Source: a virus
Reading direction: 5' to 3' (one strand)
Length of the DNA: 64,000 nt
IMG/VR virus record: IMGVR_UViG_3300042939_000736
Span: 1-64,000 of that record
The position numbers and the translations under genes were made by a program. Shown piece after piece: positions 26,041 to 34,782 of the stretch. The notes beneath the pieces were generated by a model. The model did no database searches and had not been told where the DNA came from. It worked only from the letters and a program-made list of their open reading frames with translations. Each line of letters begins with the position of its first letter. Positions within the stretch are counted from its first letter, which is position 1.

Positions 26041-26717
26041 TATGTATTTATTTTATTTATTACATCTTCAAATTCAGAAAGTGATCTTATAGTGAAGTTG
26101 CAATCTATATGTTTATTATATTCAGTTTCAAACTTAACTAAAGTTTTATCTTCATACTTAGTCAATAATAATGCAGGGTTTGATGTAAGTAAAACATCTA
26201 TTTCATCAAACATTTTATTTTTTGTGACTTCACTATAAAACAAAACCTTTTCGATAAGACAACCAAATTTTGATAAGAAAAAAAGTGATGATGGTTTTGA
26301 TTTACCAATTTCATCAGAAACAATAATCAAATCGTGATTTTCTCTAATTTTATAATATAAATCATTTAAAATATTGAAGGTGTTAATTTCTGTTGATGGC
26401 GCATGTCCAAAAAGTTCCATAGTGTAGTCTTCATACATAAAAGAATAAAGTTCATCTTTTGATCTGAAAGCAAAATGATTCATTAAATTTAATGATGTTA
26501 CTTCATTTTTTATTTCATAATTAAAAAATGTTTTATCTTCGATGATTGACAATTCTGTAGATCCAGAATTTTCAGGATCAAATTCCAAATCAAAAGATTG
26601 TAGTGTTTCATCATGATCAACATCTACTAAATGTTTTTCATAAAGTTGTTTGAACTTACCTATTGTGTCCCTTAGAACACCATTAATTTCAATCCCTATT
26701 CTCTTTGTCATATTCAT
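26040..26717 (-). CDS. HAD-fold phosphatase-like protein with altered catalytic motif
   Basis: The fold is suggested by motif I position IGIEINGVLRDT, motif II DLIIVSDEIGKSKPSSLFFL and motif III EIDVLLTSNPALL, the order of HAD/5'-nucleotidase (NT5C-like) proteins. The usual DxDGV of motif I is changed to ExNGV, removing the nucleophilic and acid/base Asp residues, so classical phosphatase chemistry is unlikely. It may bind a nucleotide or phosphosugar or have a regulatory role. The gene overlaps PhoH at its start. An alternative start two codons later is possible. Confidence 0.6.
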   Translation of the reverse strand: MNMTKRIGIEINGVLRDTIGKFKQLYEKHLVDVDHDETLQSFDLEFDPENSGSTELSIIEDKTFFNYEIKNEVTSLNLMNHFAFRSKDELYSFMYEDYTMELFGHAPSTEINTFNILNDLYYKIRENHDLIIVSDEIGKSKPSSLFFLSKFGCLIEKVLFYSEVTKNKMFDEIDVLLTSNPALLLTKYEDKTLVKFETEYNKHIDCNFTIRSLSEFEDVINKINT

Positions 26718-27426
26718 TTAGTATTTTACCAATTAATGGGTTTCTAACATTTTTAGCATTTCTAAAATCATATACACCAATATCATCCACATTTTGAAAT
26801 CTTTGAAGTGCGTCATAAAGTCCTGATTGTTTTTTATCTTTGTATCTATCTGTTTGTTCTAAGTCACCTGATATAAAAAATTTACTATTGAAACCAATTC
26901 TAGTTAACAATAATTTCATTTGATTTGGTGTTGAATTTTGAGCTTCCTCAAAAATTAATATAGAATTGTCAATATTCATACCTCTCATGTATGCCAAGGC
27001 AAATACTTCGATAATTTCAGATTCTTTAAGTTTTTCTCTTGCTTCTTTACCAATTATTTTATTTAAAAGATAGTATGATGGAAAAATATACGGATCTAGT
27101 TTTTCTTCTAAATTACCTGGTAATGAACCAAGTTTTTCTTCAGCTTCGACGGCAGGTCTCACAATAATTATTTTTTCGTAGGCGTTGTTTGGGTCCATAA
27201 GAAGATCGACAGCCGCCTTCATAGATATATAACTTTTACCTACGCCCGCCGGTCCTGAACAAATTGTGATTTGATTTTCTTTTAGTATGTTATAATATTC
27301 TTCCTGATTTGGTGATAAAAATTTATTTTTTTGTTTTTTCTTAATAACTGTATTAATAAATTCTTTTTTTGAAAATGATTTGATTTCTGTTTCCTCGTTT
27401 TGATTTACCTTTTTTCTATTCGTCAT
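26689..27426 (-). CDS. phoH: PhoH-like P-loop ATPase
   Basis: The core is textbook PhoH: FLSPNQEEYYNILKENQITI followed by Walker A GPAGVGKS near residue 60, then IIIVRPAVEAEEKLGSLPGN with LEEKLDPYIFP, and Walker B ILIFEEAQNSTPNQMK (Glu-Glu instead of the usual Asp-Glu), then FISGDLEQTD. PhoH proteins are ATPases with predicted RNA-related roles and are common auxiliary genes of marine phages; the exact phage function is not established. Overlaps with genes on both sides indicate strict co-transcription. Confidence 0.92.
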   Translation of the reverse strand: MTNRKKVNQNEETEIKSFSKKEFINTVIKKKQKNKFLSPNQEEYYNILKENQITICSGPAGVGKSYISMKAAVDLLMDPNNAYEKIIIVRPAVEAEEKLGSLPGNLEEKLDPYIFPSYYLLNKIIGKEAREKLKESEIIEVFALAYMRGMNIDNSILIFEEAQNSTPNQMKLLLTRIGFNSKFFISGDLEQTDRYKDKKQSGLYDALQRFQNVDDIGVYDFRNAKNVRNPLIGKILNEYDKENRD

Positions 27427-28010
27427 TTCAACGTAGTTGATAGTTTATTGTAGTAGCTTATTGGTTGATTCCAAATGGCGCATTTCATACCGTAATAATT
27501 ATATACAGATTCCCAAAAAAGAAAATCCTTAGAATTTACACCTTCTTTGTGTTCAGATGGCCACTTACAACTTTCTAAACATTTGAAGTTACAAAGAACA
27601 TTACCCGTGTCAATTCTACCAAAGGCTGGTTTACTTGATATCAATCTCAAATTATTGTCAAATGATAATTGTTGTCCAACTAACATACCTCTAAAATTAT
27701 GTTCTATACACTCTAAATATTTAAAATACATATTTTCATGAAAAATAGTGTCGTCATCTAAAAAACAAAAATACCCATTTTTTATATTTTGAAAAACCGC
27801 ATTTCTTTTTTTATATATTTCACTATCTTCACAATCTACACTATAAACTTTTACATTATTACTTTTTAAAAATTCTAAATCGGGTAATGGTCTTTTTTTT
27901 GTGTGTGATATGTGCCAAATAATATCTTCATTGGCCAAAATAGAGTTATATATGTTTGTTAAGTTTTCATATCTAAATAAAGGAGTTATAATGTGTAAGT
28001 TATTTTTCAT
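27423..28010 (-). CDS. GT2-like (GT-A) glycosyltransferase
   Basis: I chose the ATG at 28010 (MKNNLHIITPLFRYENLTNI), which matches a GT2 start; the frame extends 14 codons further upstream but inside the previous gene. GYFCFLDDDTIFHENMYFKY gives a clear DDD metal/nucleotide-sugar motif, and GYF-LDDD spacing fits GT-A enzymes. At 195 residues it is short for the family, covering little beyond the catalytic core. It is in the overlapping cassette with the acyltransferase and BKACE genes. Confidence 0.75.
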   Translation of the reverse strand: MKNNLHIITPLFRYENLTNIYNSILANEDIIWHISHTKKRPLPDLEFLKSNNVKVYSVDCEDSEIYKKRNAVFQNIKNGYFCFLDDDTIFHENMYFKYLECIEHNFRGMLVGQQLSFDNNLRLISSKPAFGRIDTGNVLCNFKCLESCKWPSEHKEGVNSKDFLFWESVYNYYGMKCAIWNQPISYYNKLSTTLK

Positions 28011-28638
28011 TTTTTCTAACAATTTTACATGGGTTACCATAAGCAACAACATCGTCAGGAATATCTTTAGTTACTAAAGATCCGGCACCTATTATTACGT
28101 TTTTACCTATTTTTACGTTATCAATTATATTTGATCCCATACCTACTGTTGTTTTTTCACCAATTTCTACAAATCCAGCTATATTTACGCCAGGATTTAT
28201 AGTAACAAAATTATTTATTATTGTGTGATGACCAATAGAAGAATTTCTATTAATTGAAACAAAATCACCGATGGTTGTGTGTCCGGCAACTGAAACAGAT
28301 GAGTTTATTAAACATCCAAAACCTAATGTTGATGTTTTGGATATTTGCGCTGACTTATGAATTATTTTTATAAATTTATTTTTATCAAGATTAAATAAAT
28401 TGAAAACTGAAAATTTATTTTCTGATTTGTTGACACCTAAAAAGAAATAATCTGAATCCTGAAAATTTTCCGTGAAATCGATCAAAAAATTTTCATTTTC
28501 AATTGGGTGGACTATTGGTAATTTTAGATTATTATATATTTCAATTTTTGGGAAAATTTCATTTGATTCCAAATTGTCTGTGATCATTGTAATCACAGGG
28601 TCACTTTTACCTATAACTATTAATTTTTTTATTTCCAA
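28000..28638 (-). CDS. NeuD/PglD-like sugar acyltransferase (left-handed beta-helix)
   Basis: The N-terminal LIVIGKSDPVITMITDNL is a Rossmann-like PglD/NeuD domain. The C-terminal half is a hexapeptide left-handed beta-helix: GDFVSINRNSSIGHHTIINN followed by repeats such as IGEKTTVGMGSNI and IGKNVIIGAGSLVTKDI, ending VAYGNPCKIV, the standard NeuD/PglD end. His in IGHH is at the catalytic position. Family members transfer acetyl or other acyl groups from CoA to amino or hydroxyl groups of UDP-sugars or sialic acids. The most likely start is a TTG at 28638, inside the end of the BKACE gene; no upstream ATG exists in frame. Confidence 0.82.
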   Translation of the reverse strand: MEIKKLIVIGKSDPVITMITDNLESNEIFPKIEIYNNLKLPIVHPIENENFLIDFTENFQDSDYFFLGVNKSENKFSVFNLFNLDKNKFIKIIHKSAQISKTSTLGFGCLINSSVSVAGHTTIGDFVSINRNSSIGHHTIINNFVTINPGVNIAGFVEIGEKTTVGMGSNIIDNVKIGKNVIIGAGSLVTKDIPDDVVAYGNPCKIVRKNEK

Positions 28639-29437
28639 AACCCAAGTTTTTAAATTCGATCGGGGACATGATGTCCATTCCCATATTTTCTATAATACTA
28701 TGTGTTCTTTTTAATAAATCAATATTTTTTGCTTTTTGTTTGTCTTTAAGATATAAATTATCTTCTAACCCAACTCTCAGACCATCGGCATAAATTAAAC
28801 CTAAAATATTTGAGTTAAGTTGGTGTTTACCTATACCACCGAAACAAACTTTGGAATTTTCTGGTAAATTATTCACTATTGACGATACCGTTGATATGTC
28901 TAGCTGAGCATTAAAGATATTGCTAAAAATAACATTTATGTAATTTGGTCCTGTTAATATTTTTTTTCCCATAAGATATTTGGTATAATTTAACATGCCG
29001 GAATCAAAGCATTCAATTTCTGGTACTACACCAAAATCATTCATTTTTTCAATTAGTTTCAAAATCATTTCAGGTTCGTTGACTGAAGATCCTTGAGGAA
29101 AATTCAATGATGACATTGTTAGTGATCCCATGTCGGGCATTAATTCCAATACTTCAGATCTTTTTTCAAACTCGGGATATAATCTGCCGGTTAACGAAAC
29201 ACAAATTGTTAAATCAGAACAATTTTTTCTAATTCCATCAATTATCTGTCCATAAATTTCTGACTTATATGTGTTAGAAAAATTTTTAGGATCTCTAGCA
29301 TGAATGTGCACCATAGTTATACCCAAGTCATATGCTTCGTGAACCTCTTCTATAATTTCATTTGGGTGTAAAGGAGCTAAAGAATTTTCTCTTGTTGTCT
29401 GTGTTCCTGTAGGCGTAAAATTTATTATTTTTTTCAT
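28607..29437 (-). CDS. BKACE-family (DUF849) beta-keto acid cleavage enzyme-like protein
   Basis: The pattern is that of BKACE/Kce enzymes: IINFTPTGTQTTRENSLAPL with HPNEIIEEV, then MVHIHARDPKNF (metal-binding HxH), SLTGRLYPEFEKRSEVLELM, MGSLTMSSLNFPQGSSVNEP, and GVVPEIECFDSGML (metal Glu), ending with GLRVGLEDNLYL. The family condenses a beta-keto acid with acetyl-CoA (or another acyl-CoA) to give acetoacetate and a new CoA ester. At 276 residues it is full length and the metal ligands are kept. I know of no established phage role. It overlaps both neighbours (acyltransferase and DegT-like gene), suggesting a dedicated cassette making an acyl donor. Confidence 0.82.
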   Translation of the reverse strand: MKKIINFTPTGTQTTRENSLAPLHPNEIIEEVHEAYDLGITMVHIHARDPKNFSNTYKSEIYGQIIDGIRKNCSDLTICVSLTGRLYPEFEKRSEVLELMPDMGSLTMSSLNFPQGSSVNEPEMILKLIEKMNDFGVVPEIECFDSGMLNYTKYLMGKKILTGPNYINVIFSNIFNAQLDISTVSSIVNNLPENSKVCFGGIGKHQLNSNILGLIYADGLRVGLEDNLYLKDKQKAKNIDLLKRTHSIIENMGMDIMSPIEFKNLGFGNKKINSYR

Positions 29438-30075
29438 TCTATTATTTTACAATTTTTAAAAACAGAAAATTCTGTAAGATCTCTGTAACCATTATTTTCT
29501 CCTAAATCTGAAACGTGTAGTGGATAATTTTGCATGAGGGATAATCCGTGTGATGCTTGTTGGGGAGTCATATACATATTCCATCCCAACATATCGATAT
29601 CATCTTCATGATATAATTTTTCACTCCTACCTTCATATCTTGCCTTTTTAAACCATTTAACCGCATCTAAATTGTCCGTAAGTATCATCCCACCCTTACT
29701 TATTTTTAGATGTTTTTTAATGTGAAATGATAAACACATAAAGGAACCTGATATATACATGTTTGAAGTGAATCTTTTTGCAGAATCGTAAATTGGGTAT
29801 GGCTTAAGTTGATAGATTCCTTTCCAATTGTTTGTTTCATTTCTTTTATCAAAAATGACTTCACCGCCGGCATGTATGATTGATTGGGGTACGGAAAGAT
29901 AAGTTTTTGATGGAATGGTTACTTGGTTAACTTTTAAATACTTACACACTAAAAACAATGCATTTGTACAATTGTCTACGGAAACCGCATACGGCGCACC
30001 GGTATAATCAGCAACTTCATCTTCGAAAAGTTGTACCACTTTGAATGGGTTATTTTTAGGTCTTCTGTATTCCAT
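29434..30075 (-). CDS. Short DegT/DnrJ/EryC1-type aminotransferase-like protein
   Basis: The sequence follows DegT sugar aminotransferases: FEDEVADYTGAPYAVSVDNC then TNALFLVCKYL, VTIPSKTYLSVPQSIIHAGG, an ISGSFMCLSFHIKKHLKISK block carrying the PLP Lys (SFHxxK) and GGMILTDN, then YEGRSEKLYHEDDIDMLGWN with MYMTPQQASHGL. DegT enzymes add an amino group to keto-sugar nucleotides. At 213 residues it lacks most of the usual C-terminal domain (family about 370 residues). It may be a compact active form, as other phage versions, or non-enzymatic. ATGA overlap with the BKACE gene. Confidence 0.78.
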   Translation of the reverse strand: MEYRRPKNNPFKVVQLFEDEVADYTGAPYAVSVDNCTNALFLVCKYLKVNQVTIPSKTYLSVPQSIIHAGGEVIFDKRNETNNWKGIYQLKPYPIYDSAKRFTSNMYISGSFMCLSFHIKKHLKISKGGMILTDNLDAVKWFKKARYEGRSEKLYHEDDIDMLGWNMYMTPQQASHGLSLMQNYPLHVSDLGENNGYRDLTEFSVFKNCKIIE

Positions 30076-30469
30076 ATTCTAAATAAAATAAATTATTATC
30101 ATTACTAACAACATTGAACCCTGTTTTAATAAACAGGTTCAAACTAGCTGTATTTGTTTTTAAAATTTTTGCCTTTGCGTCTGGAAAAATTTTAACAACC
30201 TCACTGAGCATAAATTTACCAACACCAAGTTTTTTAAAACTATTGTCGACACATATTCTTATGTCATTTTCTACCACACCGATGTAACCGCAAGGTATTT
30301 CATCCTTAAGACAAACATAGTAACAATCACCATATTTATCCATATATAATTTCTGATCATTTTCACTTATATTAACTTTATCCAAAAAACCTTTTTGATT
30401 TGTTGGGTCATTCCTTAAAATTCTTATAAAGTTGTAGTATTTTTCTTCGTTTTTTCTTAGTTCTAACAT
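30056..30469 (-). CDS. GNAT-family N-acetyltransferase
   Basis: A 137-residue GNAT fold: N-terminal helices, strand YYVCLKDEIPCGYIGVVEND, CoA pyrophosphate loop SFKKLGVGKFMLSEVV (Q/R-x-x-G-x-G/A pattern) and C-terminal AKILKTNTASLNLFIKTGFN. GNAT enzymes of this layout often acylate aminosugars (WecD, PseH, FdtC type). The overlap with the DegT-like gene supports an aminosugar-acylation step. Confidence 0.82.
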   Translation of the reverse strand: MLELRKNEEKYYNFIRILRNDPTNQKGFLDKVNISENDQKLYMDKYGDCYYVCLKDEIPCGYIGVVENDIRICVDNSFKKLGVGKFMLSEVVKIFPDAKAKILKTNTASLNLFIKTGFNVVSNDNNLFYLEYGIQKT

Positions 30470-30473
30470 ATAT

Positions 30474-31256
30474 CTATTTGGCCCAAAATTTTAAATTTAA
30501 CCATTCATTACCTGTAAATATTTTTTTTGTCTTGTCAGAAATGTCAGTCATAATTTTCCCAATATTATTTTTTTCTATTTCTATTTTGTTAATGATATCA
30601 TTTATATTTTTGTAACTAACAAAATTAGGCAGACCTTCATGACCGATTCCTATGGTTTTACGACCCATATGACCTAACTCAAACATAGTTGTACAACCAC
30701 CTTTTTCGTTTGTTTTTAAATAAACAAAACTTTTTTCATAGAAATTTTCTTTCAAAAAATCTATAGTTTTATATTTTGAATAAATTACATTTTCTTCACC
30801 AAAATGTTTTATGATAGGTTTAATTATTGTGTCCCAATTAAAATAATCAGGTTTGTTTCCATGTATTCCATAGTACACATATATTTTTTCACCAAGAGGT
30901 GTTGGTTTAAACATAGAATAATCTTTGAAAGGAATATATATTTGTTTGTGTTTTAAATTATGTTTTGTTAAAATGTTCGAAAAATATCCTGGGTAGGCGT
31001 AAGTAAAAGTTCTACCATCATTTATTAATTTAGCAACCAAATTCAGGTGACTAGACACCATATCTGCACCACCCCAAATTACAATTCTATAAGATTTATG
31101 ATTTACAAATTTTTTTATATCTTCACCATTGTAAAGCCCAACAAAAACACAAGGTAAATTTTCATCATAAGAATTTTTTAAATTCCATTTTTTTCTAAAA
31201 CCATCGCCAAAATATTTTTCTAAAACTGACGAAACGTGTACTTGATTAAAATCCAT
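30474..31256 (-). CDS. GT-B-like glycosyltransferase, 260 aa
   Basis: The C-terminal half has SFVYLKTNEKGGCTTMFELG followed by HMGRKTIGIGHEGLPN, reminiscent of the donor-binding part of GT1/GT4 enzymes with Glu and a conserved Gly. The N-terminal half holds YRIVIWGGADMVSSHLN and an IYVYYGIHGNKPDYFNWDTI segment. It lacks part of the N-terminal Rossmann domain for a full GT-B enzyme. Assignment is by general pattern and operon context. Confidence 0.6.
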   Translation of the reverse strand: MDFNQVHVSSVLEKYFGDGFRKKWNLKNSYDENLPCVFVGLYNGEDIKKFVNHKSYRIVIWGGADMVSSHLNLVAKLINDGRTFTYAYPGYFSNILTKHNLKHKQIYIPFKDYSMFKPTPLGEKIYVYYGIHGNKPDYFNWDTIIKPIIKHFGEENVIYSKYKTIDFLKENFYEKSFVYLKTNEKGGCTTMFELGHMGRKTIGIGHEGLPNFVSYKNINDIINKIEIEKNNIGKIMTDISDKTKKIFTGNEWLNLKFWAK

Positions 31257-31272
31257 ATATAATAATTAATGG

Positions 31273-31917
31273 TTATATATCTTTTTTCAAACCAAAACCT
31301 GCCGATGGTACAAATATAATTGGTTCTGCGCTAAAAATATTTTTTGGTATTTGTTTATATAATCTATCAATGACTCTAAAATCACTACATTTCCAACTAT
31401 CCCATGTTGCAATATTAATATATTTAGAATGAAATGTAAAACAGGAACCACCTATACCTCCTATTCTTGGTGGTCTCGACGGAGATACATCTAAAGGCAA
31501 AAATGATCCGTTTGAATAAATCATTCTCCAAATTATCAAAGTATCTTCATCATTATTATTAATTAACTTAACAACATTTTCTAAAGAAAATGAATCCACA
31601 AATCTATCATCGTCATCAAGGTATATGACCCAACCATCTTTAATGTATTTATGAACTTCATTGAAATAAAGGTTATGTGGTGAATACGGCCCTGTATTTG
31701 GGTTTGGATTTTTGTCATTACTAATTAAATTTTCTTTGTTCAAAAATAAAAAAGACTTAATTCCCGAATTAATTACATAATCCATACTTTCAACATCGTC
31801 AGTACATACTATGTGGTTTATGTTTTTGTATGTTTGTTGACGAATAGAACTCAAGGTTTTTTGAAAATTGTTGGGCCTGTTTGATGTTCTTGTAATTATA
31901 TTTATTAATGGTTCCAT
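31273..31917 (-). CDS. GT2-type glycosyltransferase, 214 aa
   Basis: A typical GT-A start, PLINIITRTSNRPNNFQKTL with SSIRQQTYKNINHIVCTDD, and the metal motif GWVIYLDDDDRFVDSFSLEN near residue 95. The C-terminal portion includes GGIGGSCFTFHSKYINIATW. The acceptor is unknown. It is separated by 3 bases from the downstream-transcribed two-domain... neighbour encoded at 31921-33432, so both should be made together. Confidence 0.8.
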   Translation of the reverse strand: MEPLINIITRTSNRPNNFQKTLSSIRQQTYKNINHIVCTDDVESMDYVINSGIKSFLFLNKENLISNDKNPNPNTGPYSPHNLYFNEVHKYIKDGWVIYLDDDDRFVDSFSLENVVKLINNNDEDTLIIWRMIYSNGSFLPLDVSPSRPPRIGGIGGSCFTFHSKYINIATWDSWKCSDFRVIDRLYKQIPKNIFSAEPIIFVPSAGFGLKKDI

Positions 31918-31920
31918 AAA

Positions 31921-33432
31921 CTATATAACTTTAATATGATTTTTTAATTTGCTTATATTTGTTTGTATAAATGGTAACAAATTTTGTAAATAATCGTACT
32001 TGTACTTTTCATTTTTTTCTTTTTCATCATTTCTTGTTTGAGATTCATAATGATACCCAACACAAGAAGAATCGGTATAATTTTTTAATCCTGACAATAA
32101 ACATTTTATATTTAGTTCTACATCTTCAAGACAGGAAATATAGTTTTCATTAAAGAGTCCTAATTTGATAAATGTTGATTTTCTTATCATCATAAATCCG
32201 CCAGTGTTGCCGAATGTTTCGTTCAACCCAATTTTATAATTAAAATAATTCCTAAAATTTAAGTGACCAACGTCAATAGATTGTGTATTACTCCTGAAAA
32301 CTACCGCAACACCATCATGTTGAATAGTATTATCCCTGAAGTGTAACCTGATCCCAACAGTACCTGCGTTATTTTTTTTAGAAAAAACTTCTAACATACC
32401 ACTAACTGCATCGTTTAACAATTTTATATCGTTGTTACAAAAAAGTAAAAATTCATATTTTTCACTTATGTGATTTTTTACTACATCATTATTGATTTTA
32501 GAAAAATTATAATAGTCATATTCTATTAGTGTAACGTTACCAAGAGAAAGTATATTTTTTTTTATAAAATTTTTTTCATTATCTGATGATCCTGTATCTG
32601 CAATAAAAACATCGAAAACACTATTATCACATTTTTCATATAAAGATTTTACACAATCAAACAACAGTTCAGTTTTACCTTTGGTTGGTATTATAACCGC
32701 GACTTTTTTTAGTTTTTTATTTTTTTTAAAGTTTAATTCATTAATAAAAACATTTTGGGGTTTTATATCCAAAGGCAAAACTTTTTTCCATTTATTTAAG
32801 AATTTTTCTTTGCTTTCCCAAAATTCTTGGTTTGGTTGACCTACCGATTCGTGCGTTATTTCAAACGATGATGTTACCCCGATTTTAACCCCATCAACAT
32901 AATTGGGAACAGAAAAACCATGATCATAAAAGTGAAATTTACCAAATGATTCGTCAAACTTATGTTTAATTTTATTTTTATCAAATGAAATAAATAAACC
33001 ATCTATTGTGACTACAGGTATTAATTGAGGTAATTTTGGTGAATATTTACTCAAAAACTTTTTTTGACCAGGTGGAAAATGATACACTTGTCCTACCATT
33101 GTTTGATGTAGTTTTTCCCAATACACACCTGATTCGGGAAAATAACAAGAACCTGCTTTACCTATTATACCAAATTCTGGATTTTTAAAAAAATCATCTA
33201 AAAGTTTTTTTCCCCAATTTTTTTCTAATTTTATATCATTGTGACAACAAACTACAATATCGTATTTAGATTCGGTAATACCACTATTGTAAACTTGTGA
33301 CAAAGAAAATTTATTATGGTTAATATATTCCAATATTTGAATATCTTCAACACCACAAGTGTTTTTTAAGTGATTTTTAAATTTATTGTTATATTCCACA
33401 TCTTTATGTGTGGAGTAAATTACTGTGATCAT
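31921..33432 (-). CDS. Two-domain GT2 glycosyltransferase
   Basis: Domain 1 (about 1-230) has MITVIYSTHKDVEYNNKFKN, KYDIVVCCHNDIKLEKNWGK and ends near GVTSSFEITHESVG, a layout seen in GT-A proteins of marine phages. Domain 2 (about 240-503) restarts as VAVIIPTKGKTELLFDCVKS with IADTGSSDNEKNF, YEFLLFCNNDIKLLNDAVSG and FGNTGGFMMIRKSTFIKLGL, a rhamnosyl/galactofuranosyl-transferase-like GT2 pattern. The two catalytic domains carry H/NND motifs rather than DDD. Such tandem enzymes often add alternating sugars. No transmembrane segments, so soluble. Confidence 0.82.
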   Translation of the reverse strand: MITVIYSTHKDVEYNNKFKNHLKNTCGVEDIQILEYINHNKFSLSQVYNSGITESKYDIVVCCHNDIKLEKNWGKKLLDDFFKNPEFGIIGKAGSCYFPESGVYWEKLHQTMVGQVYHFPPGQKKFLSKYSPKLPQLIPVVTIDGLFISFDKNKIKHKFDESFGKFHFYDHGFSVPNYVDGVKIGVTSSFEITHESVGQPNQEFWESKEKFLNKWKKVLPLDIKPQNVFINELNFKKNKKLKKVAVIIPTKGKTELLFDCVKSLYEKCDNSVFDVFIADTGSSDNEKNFIKKNILSLGNVTLIEYDYYNFSKINNDVVKNHISEKYEFLLFCNNDIKLLNDAVSGMLEVFSKKNNAGTVGIRLHFRDNTIQHDGVAVVFRSNTQSIDVGHLNFRNYFNYKIGLNETFGNTGGFMMIRKSTFIKLGLFNENYISCLEDVELNIKCLLSGLKNYTDSSCVGYHYESQTRNDEKEKNEKYKYDYLQNLLPFIQTNISKLKNHIKVI

Positions 33433-33438
33433 TTTATA

Positions 33439-34044
33439 TCAGATTAATCCTGTGCTACCAAACCCGTTATTTTTCCTATCTTTGTTTTCAACATCAGAAA
33501 CTTTTACAATATCAATCCACTTACCACAAACAACTGGACATAACACGGCTTGTGCCACCTTCATCCCTTTTGTAATCCTGAATTCTTCGTTATTGGTGTT
33601 AAATAAAATAACTTTGATTTCACCTGTATACCCTTGATCAACAGTTCCTGGTGAATTAAGTACAAACAAACCTTGATTGATTGCTAATCCACTTTTAGAT
33701 CTTATTTGAATTTCATGATTTTCGGGAACGTCAATAATAATACCTGTGGATATCAAAGATCTTCCCAAAGGTGGTATTGTATATTCATCTACGGAATACA
33801 AATCAAACCCTGAATCTGTATTATATGCAAACTTAGGTAACACCGCACTTTCATGTGATAGTTTGATTTTCATTTGGACTTTCGGAATGTCGTCAGTAAA
33901 TACTTTTTCCAATTCATTAAGATCTATACCATATTCATTCATAAGATTGTTTAATTCAACATCTTCATTAATTTCATTATCACCAAAAAGTCTTTCTAAA
34001 TCTTTTGTTTGTGATAGTATTTTATTCAAATCTCCTTTATTCAT
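33439..34044 (-). CDS. dut: dUTPase
   Basis: All five motifs of trimeric dUTPases are present: AYNTDSGFDLYS (I), IRSKSGLA (II), NSPGTVDQGYTGEIKVILFN (III, with catalytic Asp and uracil-binding Tyr), KGMKVAQAVLCPV (IV) and RKNNGFGSTG (V). It hydrolyses dUTP to dUMP, protecting phage DNA from uracil. An acidic N-terminal extension of about 60 residues is unusual; its role is unknown. It overlaps the exonuclease gene by one base. Confidence 0.95.
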   Translation of the reverse strand: MNKGDLNKILSQTKDLERLFGDNEINEDVELNNLMNEYGIDLNELEKVFTDDIPKVQMKIKLSHESAVLPKFAYNTDSGFDLYSVDEYTIPPLGRSLISTGIIIDVPENHEIQIRSKSGLAINQGLFVLNSPGTVDQGYTGEIKVILFNTNNEEFRITKGMKVAQAVLCPVVCGKWIDIVKVSDVENKDRKNNGFGSTGLI

Positions 34045-34775
34045 TATTTTAAAATTTTTAATTTCATTATTGCTTCGACTAATACATCAACATCTTTTTC
34101 ACAATAATCTGATATTTCTTTTAGTTTTTGTTCTTCCCAATAAGCGTTGTGTACTTTATCACCCGTAACTTCACCATCTTTAGGTGTTGGTATGTCTAAA
34201 CAAGAACACAACAAATCTAATGATCCTATTGAACTGTAAGCCCCGTACTGCCAAATTTCTTTAGTATCAATAGCCTTAATTTCCCAAGGTTTAGTATCAT
34301 ATGAAGGTAAGATTTTAGATGGCATTATACCATTTATAATCATTCTTTTTGCTAACATCGGTATGTCAAAGTTTTTAAGATTGTGCCCACAAAGATAAAA
34401 ATCTAACTTATGACAACGATCTAAAAGATTTCTAACTTCTAACAAAAGTTTTTGTTCGTCGTCACCAGAAAAGGTTTGTTTTTTTGTTTCACCATTTTCT
34501 AAAACAAACGCCATAGAAACACAAACTACTTTAGCAAACTCAGGAACTAAAGCGGCTCTTTTTTTGAATACAAAATTCATTTTTTCTTCACGTTCTTTTT
34601 TTGTCTTTGGGACTTCGATGTGATCTTCGGGAAATCTTTTTTGAAACCAATCGTAGTATTTAACAAATTGATCCGCAATCTTTGGACTAAATTTTTGACA
34701 AGAATCAAAGTCTGGACACCCACCGACAGTTTCTATATCTAAAAATAATATTTTTGTAATTGGTATATTAATCAT
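34044..34775 (-). CDS. 3'-5' exonuclease of the DnaQ/PolB-exo superfamily
   Basis: DEDD-type motifs are visible: ExoI ILFLDIETVGG (Asp, Glu), ExoII YLCGHNLKNFDIPMLAKRM (Asp) and ExoIII ISDYCEKDVDVLVEAIMKL (Tyr and Asp). The layout matches the stand-alone exonuclease related to the family B DNA polymerase proofreading domain. KDGEVTGDKVH in front of ExoIII is typical of that group. It probably trims 3' ends during phage replication or recombination. It is paired with dUTPase by a one-base overlap. Confidence 0.88.
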   Translation of the reverse strand: MINIPITKILFLDIETVGGCPDFDSCQKFSPKIADQFVKYYDWFQKRFPEDHIEVPKTKKEREEKMNFVFKKRAALVPEFAKVVCVSMAFVLENGETKKQTFSGDDEQKLLLEVRNLLDRCHKLDFYLCGHNLKNFDIPMLAKRMIINGIMPSKILPSYDTKPWEIKAIDTKEIWQYGAYSSIGSLDLLCSCLDIPTPKDGEVTGDKVHNAYWEEQKLKEISDYCEKDVDVLVEAIMKLKILK

Positions 34776-34782
34776 ATGTAAT

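Noticed and set aside
28011-28052. Fourteen extra N-terminal codons on the glycosyltransferase ending at 27423
   Set aside because: They lie within the acyltransferase gene and precede a canonical GT2 start at Met 28010.
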